In this document: positions 13,929 to 22,058 of the stretch, in pieces
Numbering within the stretch: the first letter of the stretch is position 1
Layout: every line of letters starts with the position of its first letter
DNA from: Deltaproteobacteria bacterium
GTDB lineage: Bacteria; Desulfobacterota; RBG-13-43-22
Assembly: GCA_016219225.1 (NCBI GenBank)
Contig: JACRBX010000148.1
Coordinates: forward strand, 1 to 36,111
DNA: 36,111 bases
Reading direction: 5' to 3'
The notes under the pieces: model-generated
Told to the model about the DNA's origin: nothing
Databases searched by the model: none
What the model saw: the letters and a program-made list of their open reading frames with translations, nothing else
Translations under genes and position numbers: made by a program

Positions 13929-15683
13929 ATGTTTTTTACAATCAGTTTATATACGGCTCTGACCATTTTTGCCATAGGTCTCCTTTATAAGGGATCGACC
14001 TGGTTTCGCTACGGTTTTGATCCGGCGCTTAAAGAATTCTCGCCCACAAGAAGGGTTTATGCGGCCATCCGGGGAATCTTTCTAACCCTTTTCAGCCCGA
14101 AGATCCTGACTCTTTTCAAGGTATTTGTTCTGGAGGTCGTCCTGCAGAAGAGAATCCTTAAGGAGAGTCGGCTGCGCTGGTGGATGCACCAGCTCATCTA
14201 TGGCGGGTTTATCCTGCTGCTGCTCATGCACGCCCTGGATAAGGTCGTCACCGCTTCTTTCTTTAAGGAGTATTACCCCACCCTGAATCCGTTCCTGTTT
14301 TTGAGAAACCTGTTTGGGGGCATGATACTCTTTGGGGTGGGGCTGGCCGTCTACCGGCGCTTTCTAATAAAATCCCCACGTCTGCAAAACAGTCCCATGG
14401 ATGTTTATGCCATCTTCATCCTGGTCTTCATCATTATATCGGGCTTTTTATTAGAGGGGATAAAAATAACCTCTTACACCCGTTACCAGGAAATGGTGAA
14501 GGAATATGCCGGTATTGACGACGAAAAGGCATTGAAGTCCCTGGAAATGGTCTGGGTCAAAGAGTACGGCATGGTTTCCCACAAACTTAAAGAGCCCTTT
14601 GAGGAAGAAGCCCTCATAAAGGGACGGGTGATTAATGAAAGTTGCCTGTCCTGTCATTCCCGGCCCCAGTGGGCCTTTCTGGGGTTTGGCGCGTCCAGGG
14701 TCATGACACCCATTGCGCCCGGTTTAGACCGGGCCGGTTTGCCTAACCTGCTCTGGCATCTTCACTTTCTGGCCTGTTTCGTGGGCCTGGCTTATCTGCC
14801 CTTCAGTAAAATGATTCATATCCTGACCGGCCCCTTAAGTTTGCTGGCCAATGCGGTCATGGATCAGCGGACATCGGATCCGGCTAATTGGGTTACCAAA
14901 CAAATGATAGAACTGGATGCCTGTACCCATTGCGGCGCCTGCACCCAGCGCTGTGCCGTCGGTATTGTTTATGAAGCCATGCCCAACAGGAATATCCTTC
15001 CTTCCGAAAAGATGGCTTCCCTCAAATCCTTGACGGCCGGGGAAAATATCACACCGCAAGACACCCGAAGGATTCAGGAAGGTCTCTGCCTGTGTACCAA
15101 TTGCCTGCGCTGCACAGGGGTATGTCCTGTTGGAATCAATCTCCATGAATTATGGGTCAGCGCCAGGGAGGCCCTGCTTCAAAAAGGGTATCCGGAACCG
15201 CTGATCCTGTCCCCTCTTTCCCTGTACCGGGGGCTCATGCGTCCCGGGCTGGAGTCGGGACAATACCAAAAACCCATTGCCTGGTCTCAAGAAGCCCTTT
15301 CAATAGAATTTAATAAAGGATCTCAAGGGGAAATGATCCTTAAACCCCACAGGGATTACACCCTTAAAACCAGGCTGCACCAGGCTGTCCAAAGCCAGAC
15401 CTTCTCCTTTTGCTATAATTGTAAAACCTGTACCAACGCCTGCCCGGTTATGGACGTTTATGATAAACCCCAAGAGGCCCTGGGCCTCCTTCCCCATCAG
15501 ATCATGCAGGGATTGTCCTGGGGATTGACTGATCTGGTCATGCGTTCCAGGATGTTGTGGGTTTGCCTGGGGTGCTATCGCTGCCAGGAGCAATGTCCGC
15601 AGGGTGTTCAGATTACCGATGTGTTTTATCAATTAAAAAACCTGGCCATTAAACAGGTTAAGAGCCGATTAAATGCCGGGTAA
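13929..15683 (+). CDS. Membrane HdrE/HdrC-like fusion with a c-type haem motif (QmoC-related)
   Basis: A 584-residue membrane protein. The first half is NarI/HdrE-like, with predicted helices near residues 4-24, 86-105, 122-141, 158-177 and 280-300 and several histidines suited to haem b. Between helices 4 and 5 is a loop of about 100 residues with CLSCH at 239-243, a c-type haem motif. With the Fe-S half inside, five helices put this loop outside, where haem c is attached. The cytoplasmic C-terminal half has two [4Fe-4S] motifs (CTHCGACTQRCAVG, CTNCLRCTGVCPVG), then an HdrC-like pair (CYNCKTCTNACPV and CLGCYRCQEQCPQG). It should exchange electrons between quinone or periplasmic carriers and the soluble Hdr subunits. 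The start is poorly marked: ATG 13929 or TTG 13914, neither with a ribosome site. Confidence 0.82.
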   Translation: MFFTISLYTALTIFAIGLLYKGSTWFRYGFDPALKEFSPTRRVYAAIRGIFLTLFSPKILTLFKVFVLEVVLQKRILKESRLRWWMHQLIYGGFILLLLMHALDKVVTASFFKEYYPTLNPFLFLRNLFGGMILFGVGLAVYRRFLIKSPRLQNSPMDVYAIFILVFIIISGFLLEGIKITSYTRYQEMVKEYAGIDDEKALKSLEMVWVKEYGMVSHKLKEPFEEEALIKGRVINESCLSCHSRPQWAFLGFGASRVMTPIAPGLDRAGLPNLLWHLHFLACFVGLAYLPFSKMIHILTGPLSLLANAVMDQRTSDPANWVTKQMIELDACTHCGACTQRCAVGIVYEAMPNRNILPSEKMASLKSLTAGENITPQDTRRIQEGLCLCTNCLRCTGVCPVGINLHELWVSAREALLQKGYPEPLILSPLSLYRGLMRPGLESGQYQKPIAWSQEALSIEFNKGSQGEMILKPHRDYTLKTRLHQAVQSQTFSFCYNCKTCTNACPVMDVYDKPQEALGLLPHQIMQGLSWGLTDLVMRSRMLWVCLGCYRCQEQCPQGVQITDVFYQLKNLAIKQVKSRLNAG

Positions 15684-15716
15684 GGGGAAGATCCGGGGGT
15701 TGGAGACAAGAAAGAA

Positions 15717-16586
15717 ATGAAGGATTTTGCCTTATTCCGGTGTTGCCCCACAGCCGTCTTTCTTAAGCAATACGAAACCTCCACGGAGGCCGTGCTGAGA
15801 AAATTGGGGGTTTCATTCTCGGATATCCGGGAGTTTAGCTGTTGCGGTTATCCCTTGAAGAATTTTGATTTTAAGGCCTACCTCCTGGCTTCAGCCCGGA
15901 ACCATGCCCTGGCTGAAAAAAACGGGAGTCCTATCCTGACCTTCTGCAACTGCTGTTTTAACAGCCTCAAGCAGGCCCGGCACCATCTAAACCGGGATGA
16001 AGTCTTAAGGGAAGAAATCAATAAAACGCTGGGGAAAGAGGGACTGGGCTATGAACAGGGGGTGGAAGTCAAACACCTCTTCGAGGTTCTTCTGGAAGAC
16101 ATCGGTCTTGAGCACATCAGGGCCCGGGTGATCAAGACCTTTAAAGGCCTGAAAATAGCCACCCACTATGGTTGCCACCTGCTACGTCCAAGCCAGATCG
16201 TTTGTTTTGATAAAGCCATGAACCCTTCCAAATTCGATCAACTCGTGGAAGTCACCGGTGCCGAAAGCATACCCTGGAGATTAAAGTTGGAATGTTGCGG
16301 CTCCCCATTATTGGGTATCGATGACGATCTTTCCCTGGACTTAACCCGAAAAAAAATACTTGACGCCGCCCAGTCCGGGGCCGATCATCTCTGCAGCGCC
16401 TGTGTTTATTGCCAAATCCAATTCGACCGGGTTCAAGAAAGGCTAATATCCGACCGGTCTTTCCATCCCCTTCCTTCCATACTTTATACCCAGCTTTTGG
16501 GGTTGAGCCTCGGAATTAGCGAGGAAGATCTTGGGATCAACCTCAATGCCCTGGACCTATCCGGAATGGTAGCCTTTTTGTCTTAA
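15717..16586 (+). CDS. HdrB-like subunit with two complete CCG domains
   Basis: A 289-residue protein of the heterodisulfide reductase B type. Two CCG modules are complete. Module 1 has Cys9-Cys10, Cys42-Cys43 (FSCCGYP) and Cys77-x-Cys79-Cys80. Module 2 has HYGC, then CCG after 39 residues (LECCGSP), then CSAC after 31 residues. In HdrB these bind two noncubane [4Fe-4S] clusters that split disulfides, so this subunit may be catalytic and not merely an electron relay. It follows the membrane subunit by 33 bases, behind GGAG, and ends the + strand cluster; the convergent D-2-hydroxyacid dehydrogenase stop lies 13 bases on. QmoABC complexes lack HdrB, although some Gram-positive sulfate reducers use HdrBC beside QmoAB. 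Confidence 0.85.
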   Translation: MKDFALFRCCPTAVFLKQYETSTEAVLRKLGVSFSDIREFSCCGYPLKNFDFKAYLLASARNHALAEKNGSPILTFCNCCFNSLKQARHHLNRDEVLREEINKTLGKEGLGYEQGVEVKHLFEVLLEDIGLEHIRARVIKTFKGLKIATHYGCHLLRPSQIVCFDKAMNPSKFDQLVEVTGAESIPWRLKLECCGSPLLGIDDDLSLDLTRKKILDAAQSGADHLCSACVYCQIQFDRVQERLISDRSFHPLPSILYTQLLGLSLGISEEDLGINLNALDLSGMVAFLS

Positions 16587-16598
16587 GTACCCCTGGTC

Positions 16599-17624
16599 TC
16601 AATCCTTCTTACCCCACCGGGCCATCCACTTTGGTTTCACCTCACTATTGACGGTATAATCCGGCCATTCCCCATTGAGGGCCCGTACCACCTGGGTCAT
16701 GGGTCTCCGGTGCAGATCCTTATCCGCCGTAATCGAATACCAGGCGCTATGACCGGTGAGAATAACATTGGGCATGGTGAGTAATTCGTTATCCGGGGCG
16801 ATCGGCTCGTCAACGGTTACGTCGATAGCGGCCCCGGCGATAAGACCTTCCCGCAAAGCCCTTTTGAGTCCCTCTGGTTCGACGCAGCCCCCTCTGGCGG
16901 TATTAATAAAATAGGCCGTGGGCTTCATCTTCTTGAATTCCTGATAGCCGAACAGGTTGCTTGTTTCAACAGTGAGGGGGGTATGGATACTGATGAAATC
17001 CGATTCCCTGAGGAGTGTATCGAAATCAACGGGTTTTACGCCCCGGCTTTCCATCACCGGACCGAGGACATAGGGGTCATAGGCGATCACCCGCATTCCC
17101 AGCCCCCTGGTTTTCAGGGCCGTGACGAACCCTATCTTGCCCAGACCGACGACGCCCAGGGTCTGATCCTGCATTCGGAATATCGGTTTGGCTATTTCAT
17201 TCAAGGCCTTTCGGTCGGTGGTGAAAACGACCCGTCGTTCCCGGACGGCTTTATCGATCGGAAATAACCTGTGACCCAAGGCCAGCATTAACGATACGGC
17301 CGTCCCTGAGACCTCGTCAAGGCAGTAATCGGGCACATTAGTAATAGCGATTCCGAGGTCGGTGGCTGCTTCCAGGTCGGTTTTATCGTACCCGATGCCG
17401 ATACCGGCAATAAGCCGGCACCGGGGAAGGGCCTTAAGCAGACGCCGGTTAAAAGGATGGATGGAGACCACGCCGATCAGGGCGTCGGCGTCATGGGCCT
17501 GAGCGATAATTTCCTCTTCCGTCATCCAAAGCCCCTTGATCAGCGTCGCCGCCGAAGGGTCCAACAGATCATCTCCAAAATCCAGCTCAGGCTGTCCGAA
17601 GATATTCACTACCTTAAACTTCAT
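16599..17624 (-). CDS. D-2-hydroxyacid dehydrogenase family protein
   Basis: NAD-dependent dehydrogenase of 341 residues in the PGDH/D-lactate/glyoxylate reductase family. The Rossmann motif GVVGLGKIGFV begins near residue 156, with an acidic residue in AYDPY suggesting NAD(H). The catalytic triad is visible: Arg in INTARGG, Glu in VTVDEP, His in TGHSAWYS. It interconverts 2-oxo acids and (R)-2-hydroxy acids; the natural substrate is not determined. The start is well marked by AAGGAGGT seven bases before the ATG. It is divergent from the acyl-CoA ligase, across a gap with a hairpin and direct repeats. A role in making 2-hydroxy acids for the nearby dehydratase is possible but speculative. Confidence 0.88.
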   Translation of the reverse strand: MKFKVVNIFGQPELDFGDDLLDPSAATLIKGLWMTEEEIIAQAHDADALIGVVSIHPFNRRLLKALPRCRLIAGIGIGYDKTDLEAATDLGIAITNVPDYCLDEVSGTAVSLMLALGHRLFPIDKAVRERRVVFTTDRKALNEIAKPIFRMQDQTLGVVGLGKIGFVTALKTRGLGMRVIAYDPYVLGPVMESRGVKPVDFDTLLRESDFISIHTPLTVETSNLFGYQEFKKMKPTAYFINTARGGCVEPEGLKRALREGLIAGAAIDVTVDEPIAPDNELLTMPNVILTGHSAWYSITADKDLHRRPMTQVVRALNGEWPDYTVNSEVKPKWMARWGKKD

Positions 17625-17672
17625 AGACTACCTCCTTCTTCATATTAATCTCTCATTCCCCGATGGGGACCC

Positions 17673-17798
17673 CGAATCATGAAAATCTCTTTCGCCATGC
17701 GTCGATTGAATCGTTTTGGGTTTGCTTTGACCTTTGAGCTATTTTCGTACAAAACCGTCATGCCACGATAGTGGCGTGACACCACGAATCATGAAAAT
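17673..17798. repeat. Direct repeats and hairpin in the divergent intergenic region
   Basis: CGAATCATGAAAAT occurs exactly at 17673-17686 and 17785-17798. Between them GTCATGCCAC (17757-17766) and GTGGCGTGAC (17771-17780) form a 10-bp stem with one wobble pair and loop GATA. The rest of 17625-18006 holds no gene. These could be regulatory or another small dispersed element. Confidence 0.5.
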
Positions 17799-17915
17799 AG
17801 CACAGTTGATGATTGAACTCGAACTCTATTTTCGAACTAAAAGATACTACTCATCAAAATCATTTTTTATCCACGGTCAGCAAAATTGTCAAGCTAAATA
17901 CCTCCTTTTTTCTCC

Positions 17916-17945
17916 TTGACCTTTGTTCCTTTACCATTTTATGAT
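17916..17945 (+). promoter_or_regulatory. Promoter candidate for the acyl-CoA ligase gene
   Basis: TTGACC (17916-17921) and TATGAT (17940-17945) are separated by 18 bases. The distance to ATG 18007 leaves a leader of about 55 bases. An upstream GTCAAG (17888-17893) is the complement of the CTTGAC that overlaps the -35, so the two could pair or bind a dimeric regulator. Confidence 0.4.
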
Positions 17946-18006
17946 GCCTCGGAGTCTATCTTTTCATAGATCAAGAGAAAAATATAATAAACACAATGGG
18001 GATGGA

Positions 18007-19614
18007 ATGGAAACCTTAAAAAGTAAAATGGGCTGGGAACTCATCGAGGAAGAGGGACCGGACTTTAAAGGTCCGGTTTTCAGGGACAGGCCGAAGAATG
18101 TGGTGGAGTTGCTGGAAAAAACCGTCAAAAGGTATCCGGAGAAAGAAGGCTTTATTGCCGGTGACCGGCGTTTGACTTACCGGAAATTCGACGAGACCGT
18201 CAACCGGATTGCTGCCGGACTGGGAAAATGGGGGGTAAAACGGGGAGACCATGTGGCCCTGCTCCTGGGCATACAACTTGAATTTCCTTTATCTTTTTTC
18301 GCTTTGATGAAACTGGGGGCCGTTGTGGTGCCTCTCAATACCCGGTTCAAAGGAGAGGAACTGGCCTATGAGATAAACGATTCGGAAAGCAAAGTCCTGA
18401 TCGTTGATGAAGAGTACTGGCCGTTTATCTCATCAGTGCGGGACCGGCTGAAAACGATTGAGAAGATTTTTTTTATTGGATCTCAGACGCCCGAGGGAAC
18501 AGCCCCTTTTTCCATATTGCAGGAACATCAGGAAGAGGGTTTTACACGAGCCACCTTATCGGAATCCGATGAGGCCGCTATTTTGTATACTTCAGGCACC
18601 ACCGGAAAACCGAAGGGCGCCTTACTCCATCAACAGGGTCTGACCCTGACGGCCATGCTGGTCAGTGACTTTGTTCTTTTTCAACCGGAAGATAAGATGA
18701 TCTGCTGCATCCCCCTGTTCCATATCACCGGACTGGCCTGCGTGATGCTTCCTCCGATTTTCAGCGGCGTGGCCTGCGTCTATCTGCGACAATTTAAGAC
18801 CCTGGATTTTTTAGAGACCCTTTCCAGGGAAAGGGTGACCCACTATATGGGCGTCGTGAATGTCATCTGGCTCATGATCAATCATCCGGATTTTGATCAG
18901 TACAATTTTTCTTCTTTTAGAACAGCCCTGTTTGGCGGCTCTTTTGCTACCGAGGAAATGGTCAAGGGTATTTCCAGCAAACTGCCGCAACTTCAGATCA
19001 GTGTGGGATACGGGTTGACGGAAAGTTTTGCGATTATTACCTCGACACCCTTTGAGGATGTTTATCGCAAGATAAACGCGGTCGGAAAATTGCTTCCCAT
19101 GTCGGACGCTAAGATCGTGGATGAAGAAGGTCGGGAACTGCCCCCGGAAAACACGGGGGAAATTCTGCTGAAAGGCCCCAAAATCTTTAAAGGCTACTGG
19201 AAAAACCCGGAAGCCACCAGGGCGACGATTGTGGATGGCTGGCTGCACACGGGAGATATAGGGAAAATCGATCAGGAAGGCTTTATTTACTTATTGGACC
19301 GTAAGAAAGATATGATCAACCGTGGCGGGGAGAAAGTCTATTCCCTGGAAGTGGAAAATGCGCTGTCGAGTCATTCCAAAATACTGGAAGTAGCCGTCGT
19401 GGGGGTTCCGGATAAGGTTATGGGGGAAGCGGTAAAGGCCTGTGTGGTATTAAAAACCCAGGAAACCGCCACCGAACAAGAGATCAGACAATACTGTGCC
19501 GAATGTCTCGCCGATTACAAGGTTCCGAAGTTTGTGGAATTTAAGGACAGCCTTCCCCGAAACCCGGCCGGTAAGGTGTTGAAAGCCGAGCTGCGGTATA
19601 TTCCGGAGAATTAA
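18007..19614 (+). CDS. AMP-forming acyl-CoA ligase
   Basis: A 535-residue member of the ANL adenylate-forming superfamily: acid + ATP + CoA gives acyl-CoA + AMP + PPi. The P-loop is seen as YTSGTTGKPKGA, followed by CCIPLFHITG, YGLTES, the TGD motif in GWLHTGDIGKID, the hinge in DRKKDMINRGGEKV, and the catalytic lysine in RNPAGKVLKAELR. The chain specificity (fatty, aromatic, hydroxy acid) cannot be fixed. The frame extends upstream to 17923, but that part overlaps the promoter candidate and has no family similarity, so METLKSKMGWEL is taken as the N-terminus. The gene is convergent with the ThDP enzyme, with a long inverted repeat between them. Confidence 0.9.
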   Translation: METLKSKMGWELIEEEGPDFKGPVFRDRPKNVVELLEKTVKRYPEKEGFIAGDRRLTYRKFDETVNRIAAGLGKWGVKRGDHVALLLGIQLEFPLSFFALMKLGAVVVPLNTRFKGEELAYEINDSESKVLIVDEEYWPFISSVRDRLKTIEKIFFIGSQTPEGTAPFSILQEHQEEGFTRATLSESDEAAILYTSGTTGKPKGALLHQQGLTLTAMLVSDFVLFQPEDKMICCIPLFHITGLACVMLPPIFSGVACVYLRQFKTLDFLETLSRERVTHYMGVVNVIWLMINHPDFDQYNFSSFRTALFGGSFATEEMVKGISSKLPQLQISVGYGLTESFAIITSTPFEDVYRKINAVGKLLPMSDAKIVDEEGRELPPENTGEILLKGPKIFKGYWKNPEATRATIVDGWLHTGDIGKIDQEGFIYLLDRKKDMINRGGEKVYSLEVENALSSHSKILEVAVVGVPDKVMGEAVKACVVLKTQETATEQEIRQYCAECLADYKVPKFVEFKDSLPRNPAGKVLKAELRYIPEN

Positions 19615-19666
19615 CTGCATAGTATAGGAATTTAAATTTAACAAGATGCGGAAAAACTCCTTTTTC

Positions 19667-19793
19667 ACAGGTTGCTCAAAAAGGTTCAGGTACAAGGCGC
19701 CAGAAATCCTGAGGAATGAGGCGTACATTGAAGTACGTCGCAATGACGAAGGATGAGGGCAACGCAGTAGATGGGCCTTTTTCAGCAACCTGT
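19667..19793. repeat. Long inverted repeat between convergent genes
   Basis: ACAGGTTGCT (19667-19676) and AGCAACCTGT (19784-19793) are perfect complements, and the pairing continues inward through AAAAAGG / CCTTTTT with one mismatch each side. The 90-base interior contains GCGTAC...GTACGTC and reads like a dispersed element common in Desulfobacterota genomes. It could act as a two-way transcription stop between the CoA ligase and the ThDP enzyme, whose last base it touches. Confidence 0.65.
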
Positions 19794-21421
19794 TAATATC
19801 TTATAAAAGGATTTTTGGTAAAAGAGGCCGCCAGTTCGATAAGCCGCATTTCCTTTGACGTCAGGGCATACTTCAGTGCCTGCTCCAGCCCCTGGGGGCT
19901 ATCGACCCGCTCGGCGCCGATGCCGAAGGAGGCGGCAAAAGCCGGAAGATCGGGATTGATCAGGTTCGTTTCGAAGTCCCCCCGGCCGTAAAACTGTCGT
20001 TGCAGGAGATCGATCATCCCGTAAGCCCCATCATTGACTACAACCACGGGAAAGCCGATCCCGTGACGACGACAGGTGGAAAGTTCCTGGGCGCCATAAA
20101 AAAACCCGCCATCTCCGCTTACTGCAACCACCGGCCGTTCAGGACAGGCGATTTTCAGACCGATGGCGGCGGAAAATCCGAAGCCGATTATGGCCGAACC
20201 CTTGGCGGTCACCAATCCGCCGGGCATTAAGGAAGGGTAGAAATATTCGGCCCAGTATCCCAGCATGGTGTTGTCGACCACCAGGCTGCCGTTGGGGGGG
20301 ATGACCCGGCGCAGGGTGTCGAGGTATCCTATTTCCAGGCATTCTTTGGTGATAATCTCCCGTTCCTTCCTGATCCTGTCTTGCAAGGCCGGAATCCGCT
20401 CTCCCCTGTTTCCCATCCCATGAACCTTGGCTGTGACCATTTCCGAAAGCCGGCGGGCAATGGTCCGGATATCGCCGGTGAATCTCATCTCGGCAGGATA
20501 ATTCTTGCCGATCCAGGTGTCGTCCCAGTCCACATGAATCAGCCGGGGCAGGGACACGCCCCGCCGCTGATAATCCACGTTACGCAGCCGGGTCCCGATG
20601 GCCAGGGCTACCGTACAGGACCCCAGTATCTCCCGGACCGTCCCGCGTCGGGCGGCGTTGCCGAAGGCCAGATCATGATCTTCGGGGACCAGGCCTTTCC
20701 CCTCGGCACCGGTGACTATCGGCGCCTGGAGCGCCTCGGCAATGACCCGTATCTCCTCACCGATCCCGGCCCGAACCGCACCGGTACCGGCAACGATCAC
20801 GGGCCGTTCGGCCTCGCAGAGGAGACCGGCCGCCTGATCGAGATTTTCGTATCCTTGATCCGGATCGATAGCCGGCCCCTGAGAAGACCCTGCCACTCCG
20901 TTCCTGGGGACATTCTGGTCCCAGAGGTCTGTCGGGATTTCCAGATAGACCGGACCGGTTCGACCGGAAAAGGCCGTTTGAACGGCCATGGACACCATCG
21001 TAACTACGTCGTCCCCTGGCCGAATGCAAAATCGTTTCTTGGTCATGTTTTTGAAAATAAGGTCCTGCTCTTCCAGTTCATGGAGGGTCCCCGTGCCCTT
21101 TCCGATCTTGTTGGCGGCAATATTCGTCGTGATGGCCAGGACCGGGGAGGAGCTTCCCCAAGCCTCGATGAGGGGGGCCGTCAGATACCCGGCACCGGGA
21201 CCGGTAGAGGTAATGACGACCCCTACCCCTTTTCCGGCCCGGGCGTAACCGTCGGCCATATGGGTGGCGCTGGATTCATGCCGGCAAAGGATGTGCCGGA
21301 TTTCCGGTTCTTCCCGCAGGGCATCGTAAAGCCCGATATTGTGAATGCTGGGGATACCGAAGACATGGCTTACCCCCGCTTCTTTTAATGCCCGAACAAA
21401 AACTTCCGATACCCTGGCCAT
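19793..21421 (-). CDS. Thiamine diphosphate-dependent enzyme (acetolactate synthase-like)
   Basis: A 542-residue ThDP enzyme with the three-domain layout of acetolactate synthase, benzoylformate decarboxylase and related lyases. The catalytic Glu is in CRHESSATHMADGYAR near residue 50, and the ThDP/Mg motif GDGGFFYGAQE...NDGAYG near 432-465. No FAD-specific or quinone-binding tail is visible. It could decarboxylate a 2-oxo acid or ligate/cleave an acyloin or 2-hydroxyacyl-CoA; the sequence alone does not decide. The start is set by AAAGGAG eight bases before ATG 21421; the frame is open nine codons further up. No small regulatory ilvN-type subunit is present, which argues against a biosynthetic acetolactate synthase. 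Confidence 0.85.
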   Translation of the reverse strand: MARVSEVFVRALKEAGVSHVFGIPSIHNIGLYDALREEPEIRHILCRHESSATHMADGYARAGKGVGVVITSTGPGAGYLTAPLIEAWGSSSPVLAITTNIAANKIGKGTGTLHELEEQDLIFKNMTKKRFCIRPGDDVVTMVSMAVQTAFSGRTGPVYLEIPTDLWDQNVPRNGVAGSSQGPAIDPDQGYENLDQAAGLLCEAERPVIVAGTGAVRAGIGEEIRVIAEALQAPIVTGAEGKGLVPEDHDLAFGNAARRGTVREILGSCTVALAIGTRLRNVDYQRRGVSLPRLIHVDWDDTWIGKNYPAEMRFTGDIRTIARRLSEMVTAKVHGMGNRGERIPALQDRIRKEREIITKECLEIGYLDTLRRVIPPNGSLVVDNTMLGYWAEYFYPSLMPGGLVTAKGSAIIGFGFSAAIGLKIACPERPVVAVSGDGGFFYGAQELSTCRRHGIGFPVVVVNDGAYGMIDLLQRQFYGRGDFETNLINPDLPAFAASFGIGAERVDSPQGLEQALKYALTSKEMRLIELAASFTKNPFIRY

Positions 21422-21522
21422 CGCTAAGACTCCTTTCCCAATCCGCAAAATCTTTCGTGTTAAGCCCCCATGCCCCTCAGTGCGCTACGAAGGATGAAAA
21501 TTTTTTTTAGGGGCTAAGTTCA

Positions 21523-21590
21523 ATAGGCGATGGGCATGGTTAAACGGGTTTATGGGTTCTTATTCGCATATAGCCTCGTGCCTATAGCCT
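21523..21590. repeat. Dispersed GCCCATCGCC-type repeat (copy C)
   Basis: This is the inverted counterpart of 13853-13918 (shared TAAACGGGTTTATGG, TTATTCGC, ATAGCCTCGTGCCT). The surrounding gap 21422-22058 contains no gene; besides this repeat it holds the composite element at 21793-22010. Confidence 0.65.
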
Positions 21591-21792
21591 GAATTTTTCT
21601 ATTTTCAAACTAAAAACTACTAAATCGATGTCTTTCTGTCAACAGGGTTTCCAGAGTCAACCCCTCCTAGATATGGAACATTCAGAACTTGCTTTTTTCT
21701 TCAGTCAAGATAGAATAGGGGCCGAAGATGATTAAAGAAGAAACCATGCTGGATAAAAGTACTTAGCGCCCTTCAGGCGGACTATAAAAACA

Positions 21793-22010
21793 TCTCACGC
21801 GAAGGCGCAAAGACGCAAAAAATGATCAATTCGTAACAAGTCGCCGAACCACGCGAAACGTCATTCCGGTGGAAACCGGAATCCAGGTTCAATGGTCTGG
21901 TTCCCGGTTTCCACCGGGGTGACGGCCGGAGAGACTTTTTACGAGTCCATAAAAAATGATTAATAACAAAGCAATGCCATAGTCATTTATCTCCTTGCGC
22001 CTTTGCGAGA
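21793..22010. repeat. Second bracketed composite repeat, upstream of the outer-membrane protein gene
   Basis: The ends are imperfect inverted repeats: TCTCACGCGAAGGCGCAA at left and TTGCGCCTTTGCGAGA (21995-22010) at right, the same GCAAAGGCGC theme as the ends of 5608-5885. Inside are direct repeats starting AAAAAATGATYAAT near 21817 and 21951, and the nested GTCATTCC element at 21860-21923. It ends 48 bases before the outer-membrane protein ATG. Confidence 0.55.
21860..21923. repeat. GTCATTCC-type palindromic repeat (second copy)
   Basis: A 64-base element starts GTCATTCCGGTGGAAACCGG and ends CCGGGGTGAC-like, with inner hairpins CCGGTGGAAACCGG and CCGGTTTCCACCGG, which are also reverse complements of each other. 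It is the shorter relative of 5481-5574. Confidence 0.65.
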
Positions 22011-22058
22011 CAAAAAAGGAAATTCCTATACCATCAAGTTAAAGGAGTCTAAAATAAA

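Noticed and set aside
20381-21388. A 335-codon + strand open frame opposite the ThDP enzyme
   Set aside because: The minus-strand frame has complete ThDP-enzyme motifs and a good ribosome site. The + strand product is rich in Gly, Pro, Arg and Asp with no recognisable fold, a usual antisense shadow in GC-biased codons.
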